A stretch of 15,368 nt of DNA from contig NW_004191735.1 in NCBI RefSeq assembly GCF_000330505.1, forward strand, positions 17,232 through 32,599, read 5' to 3'. The translations under genes and the position numbers were made by a program. Below are positions 8,395 to 15,368 of the stretch, one piece after another. The notes below the pieces were generated by a model. The model saw only the letters and a program-made list of their open reading frames with translations, was not told the origin of the DNA and did not search any database. How positions within the stretch are numbered: position 1 is the first letter of the stretch; the number at the start of each line of letters is the position of its first letter. Source of the DNA: Entamoeba invadens IP1 (taxonomy: Eukaryota; Evosea; Mastigamoebida; Endamoebidae).

Positions 8395-9669
<1,275 letters not shown>

Positions 9670-9711
9670 CTAGGTTATTATTTTTTTGCAATTTGTTATT
9701 AAACTAACAAG

Positions 9712-9713
9712 TA
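9712..9713. repeat. Left TA target site duplication of pogo-like element
   Basis: TA directly outside the left inverted repeat, matched by TA at 12293-12294. Confidence 0.8.
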
Positions 9714-9740
9714 CAGATGCCTGAAAAACCGACCGGCAAA
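9714..9740 (+). repeat. Left terminal inverted repeat of pogo-like element
   Basis: Begins CAGATGCCTGAAAAA and ends CCGGCAAA; 24 of 27 bases pair with the complement of 12266-12292. Confidence 0.92.
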
Positions 9741-9810
9741 CTATAAAAATAGTTGTTAAAAACTAGTAAAATATGACTAAAAAACAACCCATTAATAATC
9801 AAGACAAAAA

Positions 9811-9820
9811 ACCGGCAAAC
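9811..9820 (+). repeat. Subterminal repeat of TIR inner motif
   Basis: ACCGGCAAAC repeats exactly the motif at 9732-9741, 79 bases apart. It is a candidate second transposase-binding site. The right end has TTTGCCGG in the TIR and only a partial neighbour (CTGCCGTTG). Confidence 0.6.
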
Positions 9821-9874
9821 AACAATTTACTATATATATTACTATAAAATTTAACATATAAAAACTTAAAAAAT

Positions 9875-12169
9875 TTAATTTGAAAAAAGTGATGAAACTT
9901 TTCTTAACAGCTTTTTCGTTATTGTCGTGTTTGATTCATTATCAATTGTTTTTATTTTTTCCCATTCTTTGTATCTATCTCTGTTTTTTCTCATATTTTT
10001 CTTATAGGTTTTAATTGACTTACTTCTAAATTTCTCTTTAATGGGTTTGTGCTTCTTAAAAGCCGACTTCACTTTATTTTCACAATTCTGTGTATTTCCT
10101 GTTGTTATTTCATGTGGTGGTATGTCTTTAATTGAAAATACTGATGCTCCTTTTATACAATTATGCTTGAGCAAATTAAAAGTTGCAGTTACAGCTTGTA
10201 CATCAATACCGTTGTTCCTCAAAAGCATCAAATGTTGTACAATCAGAGACAAGGAAAAAAGTATCATTGAATACACTCGAAAAAAATCTATAGACATTCT
10301 ACACATTTCATTTTCGGGTGCACTTAGTTGTTTTTTAACACTCTCATCATTGAGTACTTTGGAAATAAAATTTTTATAGTCTCCAACTATATCAGAAGCA
10401 CTCATTATATCAACAAATGCCCCTACTTTACCATTCAAAAAACGTATAACCAACCCCGAGCGATGAAATGACGCTTGGATATTGTGTGGTGTGGCAACGT
10501 GTTCAAATGCGTCAAATATTTTTTCAACGCGTTTGACTGTTCGTTCTCCTATTGCAGCTCTATCATTTAATCCACGTATAGCATCACTCGCCGTCTGACT
10601 GGATTTTACCATTTCTCCAACAATTAAATCCATTGCTTTTGATGCTTTTATCAATGAAGAACCGAGTTGAATGTTATGTGGTATAGAACTGGTTTTAAAA
10701 CAACTTTGTTCAGAAACGCGTTGTTGTGTTTCAAAACAAAATAACGTTTTTGTTCGAAGTATATCACCAGAAGTTGAAATTGTTTTTTTTCGTGCTCCGA
10801 ACAACACCAAGTCCAAAGGTTGAACACAATATGAACTATGGCTTATATAATAACGAGTCTTAATATAATTAACATCCAATAGATTCTCAATTTCTGTGTC
10901 AATGTGGCCAGAGAATTGGTCCATTTATAAAACAGCATATGTGTTATGAGGAATACCATTGATGGTTCTAATAACATGAACATTAAGTATAAAATATTCA
11001 ACAAGCCATTTTATAAAAATGGATTTGTTAATAAAACCAGTTTCTGATGAAGCGAATGTAACATATGGGTATTTTATAATCAATTTTATTCTTATAGATG
11101 TATCTTGAAGAATAATAAGAGGAAAGTGACTTTTTCCATCACATGAAATACACGTTAGCACAGTACAACGACTTCCTGATCTTGCAAAACCAACATTAAT
11201 TGTCTCAGATGGGATATTACCAAAAATGAACACGTTTATATTTTTCTTGTCTGCCCAATTATCAAAACCTATTTCATCTAAGTTGAATAATATACAAGGT
11301 GGGTTGCCGTTGAAATTTGAAAGTTTTTTATAATTTTCTATTACTTGGTTAATATCCAATTTGACTCATCCTAAGTCTTCTGGAACAGCCTTTGCTATTT
11401 TTAAATCAAATGTATTTTTCAACCAATGTGCAATAGTGTCTCGTGATATCAAGGAAAGTGGTTGTAATCTATGAACAAGAGTAAAAACGGCCGATACTGT
11501 CAAAGCAAGGGACCTATCTGAACGATATCTTATAAAAAACCAAACAGCAGCATATGTATTGCCCTCAAAGACGGGTTTTATTCCCAAAATTTTGGTTCCA
11601 TTCAGTTCATCGTAACCATCTTTTATGTTGTCGTATATTGTCCCATGAGATAAGCCATATTGGTTTGCTATTGTGCGATCTGCTGCATTTGTTTCTTTTT
11701 TATTTGAAAGACTTGATGTCTTCGGTACATCAATTCGAAGATTTTGTCGTTACTAACAATCAATACAAACAATTTATTTGAGTCTATAATATTTGTTGAA
11801 TATTTAGGCCAGTTCGTATTACATTTCATTTCTTCAGCAGTGAGAGCATGGGCAATTAATTTTGCTTTGTGTTTATTAAAATCAATATGACCTCCTTTCA
11901 CTAGTTCATAAAATTGATAAAGAATTGTCTCATCCTCAACATTTTGCAATTTAATTGTGTCGTTTTTTTACAAATAGATTATCATTGATAAATGGTTTTT
12001 TTGCGAATTGAGAGTAATTAGTAACGTCTACTTGAGTAATATGTTGTGTGTTTATATTTAATAAATCATTTGAATGATTCAGTGTCTGGAAAGATTCATT
12101 GGAAGTTGTGTGTGGTATTGTTGAACCTAAGTTTATTAAATGTTTTAAGTAATTTTTTATTTTATATTT
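9875..12169 (-). pseudogene. pogo-like transposase (DDE_1 superfamily), disrupted
   Basis: A minus-strand frame without Met is open from 12169 to TAA at 11951-11953. After a shift at a T7 run (11963-11969), the phase of 11949-11668 continues. A second shift near 11700-11750 leads to an HTH-like stretch (ADRTIANQYGLSHGTIYD). The main frame then runs 11690-9875, cut by TGA at 11366-11368 and TAA at 10925-10927, where family context expects Trp and Leu. Catalytic acids are the Asp in FNLDEIGF (11276-11278), in MDQFSGH (10919-10921) and in QPLDLVLF (10811-10813), with 36 residues between the last two, in the pogo range. About 290 further residues end in a strongly basic tail. The start codon is unresolved; an upstream exon or another lesion is possible. 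Confidence 0.88.
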
Positions 12170-12265
12170 TTAATTGCATTGGTTTGTTTTCATTCAAATA
12201 TTTAATTATAAATTTAATTAATTAATTAAACTATAAATTGGAATTTGTTCTGCCGTTGTTTTTTC

Positions 12266-12292
12266 TTTGCCGGATGTTTTTTCAGGCATCTG
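12266..12292 (-). repeat. Right terminal inverted repeat of pogo-like element
   Basis: The complement begins CAGATGCCTGAAAAAACATC and ends CCGGCAAA. It is followed by TA (12293-12294), the right target duplication. Confidence 0.92.
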
Positions 12293-12294
12293 TA

Positions 12295-13480
12295 TTTCAA
12301 AAAATATTTTAGTAATCATATTGAATTAGAAACTATTTTACATATAAAAAATATTGATTTAATTTTTAATCACTATTCGTTGATACAGAAACAATTGTAC
12401 ATGTGATGAATTGTAGAATTGGGTTCTTTTCGAAACTTTGTCATATTAAAATATTAAAAAATACCAACCTTTGATATACTTTGTTTTGATTATTACCACA
12501 CCGATTTTTTATTAACAAGTTTTATTTTTTGTGTATTTTTATTTCCATTAACACTTTTCTAACCGAAAACCAGTTTTTTAATAAAGGTAAAGTAAAAAAT
12601 TATATGTCTTTTAACTTGGTTTTATTTTATTTGCTCAAGAAACCTTTCAAAACCGAAACTTGCCAACGGACAGTTTTATTTTAATCAAATAAAGTGTAAA
12701 TTAAAACTAAATTACCTAAGAGTTAAAGAAAAAAGTGAACTGTTTCGTTTGGATTTCAAAATGTTTAATCACAAGAAACCGTTCATCTTGATTGCGTTTC
12801 TCGTTGGTCTATCAACTTTTCGAACAGTTTCTTTTTGCACAACACTTCATGGTTATTCGCTTGTAATCGAAATCGTTATTTTATATTTTATAGTTTTTTT
12901 GGAATAAACTCCAAAAATCGACCCAAATATTTAAAACAAAACTATACTTTATCGAATTTTTTATTATAGGTTTGAGTTTATTAATTTGGTCAATTTATTA
13001 AAAGTGGTGTTTGTAACTATTTTATTGTAAATACCATTGTGTTATTCAAAAACGTGTATAAAGCTTTTTTTGTAGGCACTATGCAATCTCTACATTTACA
13101 GTATCCGTTTGCTCGTATTATCATTCTACATATATTATATATTATATGAATATAAAATGGTTTTATTTTTTTTTAAATAAAAAATCTAAAGTTAATTCTT
13201 TTTAATAAAATAATAATTAAAAAAACAATCGGTTTTAGTTTTAAACTAAGTTGGCAAAAAAACCAATTTGGTATGACTTAAAAAAATAAATATCCAGAAG
13301 AAAGATTGGGATAGAAAAGTGTTAACTTTTTAAGTAAAAAACCCAATTGCCCTTAATTATTGTAAAATATAATTAATAAAAAATTAATAAACGAATTTAT
13401 ATTTGATATCATATATAAATTATAATAATAGTATATAAATAATAAAGTAAATATTAGTATGGTTTCAATTAAATCAATGT
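12295..13480. other. A/T-rich stretch without convincing gene
   Basis: I see only homopolymer-rich sequence, one 48-codon frame (12761-12907) and near-repeats of GAAC(T/A)GTTTC at about 12738 and 12814. No terminal-repeat pair or family motif was found. Confidence 0.6.
12761..12907 (+). CDS. Possible 48-residue ORF with signal-peptide-like start
   Basis: ATG at 12761 to TAA at 12905-12907. The N-terminus MFNHKKPFILIAFLVGLS has two Lys followed by a hydrophobic core, as in a secretion signal, and the C-terminal third is also hydrophobic. It could be the first exon or remnant of a secreted or membrane protein, or chance in A/T-rich DNA. No family is recognised. Confidence 0.2.
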   Translation: MFNHKKPFILIAFLVGLSTFRTVSFCTTLHGYSLVIEIVILYFIVFLE

Positions 13481-13710
13481 CGAACAGGTTTACCTTGGGT
13501 TAGTGTAAACCGAGTAATACGGAGCATTATAAAGAAGGCTCAGGAATACACACGCAAACAATCTGTTTGTGCACCCGTTTTATCCACGTTTTATCTTTTC
13601 CAGTCGCGGATCACCCGCTTGCGGGAAAATGACATCTGTGTCTACCCAGTACGGACAAAAAATTGGTTTCCACGGGCGTACAAACAGTAGCTGAGAAGAG
13701 GTATAACACA
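13480..13710. other. Second G/C-richer island with inverted repeats
   Basis: About 230 bases of markedly higher G/C content. GGTTTAC (13487-13493) pairs with GTAAACC (13505-13511), and CCCGC (13614-13618) pairs with GCGGG (13621-13625). Neither strand gives a recognisable protein, and no tRNA-type T-arm was found. It may be a structured RNA, a SINE or part of an old gene. Confidence 0.35.
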
Positions 13711-15368
13711 TAATTTTGATTTGAATTTAGGTCAAATCAGTCGGTTTCAACACAAAATCATAAAGATATTATTATTTATATAAAATTATAATATTAATTT
13801 AAAAACAAAAAAAATTGTAAAAAAAGATATATAGATCACGATGATGACAAAAATTTGTCGAGCGACGAGGGAATGCTTGTCGATATTGATGGATTCGTAT
13901 TTTTTTTCATATTACAACAACATGTAATAAGAACTAAAATTCAAAAATGTTGTTTAACCACTGTCGGAACCTATCGAATTGTCTTGAATTGTCGATAAAC
14001 ATTAAAAACATGAGAAAGAATGACAGTCGTGTACTAAAAAGAGAAAAATGATGGTTTGTGTTTTATCGAAATAAAAATATTGACGACGGGAAAAGTGCTA
14101 ACAATTTGGGTTAATTCCAAGAATTGCAATCAATTAATCTTTACATTATAATTTTTGTTCAAATCTCGAGGATTATGTCTCTGTTGTTATAATATTTTTA
14201 AATAAGATATTGTGTGGCAAAAAATCCTTAGAAAAAATAAAACGGGTTTACAATGTTTTTTTTAAAGAAAAAGCAAAATTGACATTTTTTTCTATGCTCT
14301 TTAAAAAAAAAATAAAAGGGAAAAGTGCGAACGTGTTAAAAAACATTAAGTAACACAAATTATTAACAATAATTGTTTAAACGAATTCATTATTTTTATT
14401 TAAATCCAAATACATTTGAATACGAGTATTCGTGTATAAAAATTTAATAATAAAGAGTACCACAAAACTGTTGTACATTGAAAATAGTCAAACAAGTTGT
14501 TTTATGATATTTTTCTTTATAAAGTCGGGTTAATATTTTTTCAAAACCCATTTTTTCCTGATTGTTTAGTCAAATTTTATATGTGAAAAAATAATCCAGA
14601 TTTTTTGCTTTGTTTGATACTAAAATCACAAGTGTACGACTATTTTCTTGCTGTACGACTATTTTCTGTTGGTCTTTAATTTATAAATGTTGTGACATGT
14701 TATTAAAAATGATTACACAAAAATATTTATTATCTATTAACATCACACTTGTGTTTATCAAGTGATTTAATATAAACACTTTCATAATTATCAATATGTA
14801 AAACATATATATATACATTTCCTAATGATAGTTATAAATCATTCAAAAAATATTCATTATAATTTTATTCCAACAACAAATTAAACAATTGACTCGATCA
14901 TCAATCTACATTTTTAAGATTGGATGATTAAATATTAAAACTTTGTGTATTTTCATGTGTAAACAACTAATTTAAGAAAGGAACATAAAATACCACATAA
15001 TATAATTGAAAAAAAATATAAGACACAATTAAAAGATAATTATATAATTTTCAGATTAATGTTCTTAAAACGTTATTTAAATAACACACAAAAAACAAAA
15101 GAATAATATTTGAAAAATCTTTATATTATTCAATAATAATTGTTTATGTTCTGTTTTAACATTTAAAAAATATCACTGGTATTTAATTTTGAGACTAAAT
15201 TTTATATTTTAAGATGTTTAAACGTTTTATGATATGTGTAATGAAATACAACATTTAATTTACATATTACAATCGTTATTATTTTGTCACTAGCTAATAG
15301 CTTGAAAATATATATAATTATATTTTTTAATTTAAGACAATAAAAAATAATTATAAAATATTTGTATT
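13711..15368. other. A/T-rich stretch without convincing gene
   Basis: It holds an open frame without an early Met at 13798-13998 (+) that includes an acidic DHDDDKNLSSDEGMLVDIDG segment. There is a repeat pair TGTACGACTATTTTCT at 14633-14648 and 14652-14667 (19-base period), and a repeat GGGAAAAGTGC at 14088-14098 and 14318-14328. I see nothing else supportable. Confidence 0.5.
14633..14667. repeat. Two-copy short tandem repeat, 19-base period
   Basis: TGTACGACTATTTTCT occurs twice (14633-14648 and 14652-14667), separated by three bases. Confidence 0.8.

Larger units (their letters stand above)
9714..12292 (-). mobile_element. pogo/Tc1-mariner-type DNA transposon, complete copy (2,579 bp)
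   Basis: The 27-bp terminal inverted repeats (9714-9740 and 12266-12292) match at 24 positions. Both start CAGATGCCTGAAAAA and end CCGGCAAA. TA lies outside each end, the target duplication of the Tc1/mariner/pogo superfamily. An extra ACCGGCAAAC copy lies inside the left end. The element carries one minus-strand transposase gene with DDD signature, broken by two stops and at least two frameshifts. The well-kept ends mean this copy might still be mobilised in trans by a related enzyme. Confidence 0.92.

Noticed and set aside
10041..10379. Plus-strand 112-residue frame
   Set aside because: It is antisense to the pogo-like transposase extension, which is in frame with the catalytic core.
14155..14175. 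tRNA T-arm-like GTTCAAATC
   Set aside because: No acceptor stem, anticodon arm or D-arm could be drawn around it.

Overview
The window is very A/T-rich eukaryotic DNA built almost entirely of class II (cut-and-paste) transposons and gene relics. There are no rRNA, tRNA or CRISPR signatures and no long intact cellular gene. The host is not certain. A decayed Hsp104/Hsp101 (ClpB-type) chaperone argues against an animal, because metazoans lack the cytosolic member of this family. A base-poor genome carrying MULE, hAT, mariner/pogo and PIF/Harbinger-type DNA transposons would suit an amoebozoan such as an Entamoeba of the E. invadens type. That assignment is inference only.

Layout, left to right. 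1-225: the C-terminal end of an unrecognised plus-strand ORF. 226-1205: a non-autonomous hAT-like element with an 8-bp target duplication. 1219-3620: a complete Mutator-like element (MULE) with terminal inverted repeats, a 9-bp target duplication and a FLYWCH plus MULE transposase broken by two stops and one frameshift. It sits directly against the hAT element, so the two target duplications overlap. 3575-3910: a short decayed minus-strand ORF at whose 3' part the MULE landed. 4208-4442: a 235-bp Tc1/mariner-type MITE. 4715-5563: an Hsp104/ClpB pseudogene (plus strand). 5605-6210: weak minus-strand coding relics. 6340-6740: a G/C-richer island that may be a SINE or other RNA-derived sequence. 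7122-9441: a degenerate PIF/Harbinger-type element on the minus strand, with a DDE_4-type transposase (8289-7122) and an upstream Q-rich ORF with a possible Myb/SANT-like end (9441-8395). 9484-9600: a minisatellite of 13 units of 9 bp in front of that ORF. 9714-12292: a complete pogo/Tc1-type element with 27-bp inverted repeats, TA target duplication and a broken DDD transposase. 12295-15368: about 3 kb with no convincing gene, containing a few short open frames, a second G/C-richer island and small repeats.

Nothing here forms an operon or pathway. The biology is sequential transposon insertion and decay: at least five elements from four or five superfamilies, each with lesions in coding capacity but several with precise boundaries. 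This allows the pre-insertion site at 218-225/3621 to be reconstructed.
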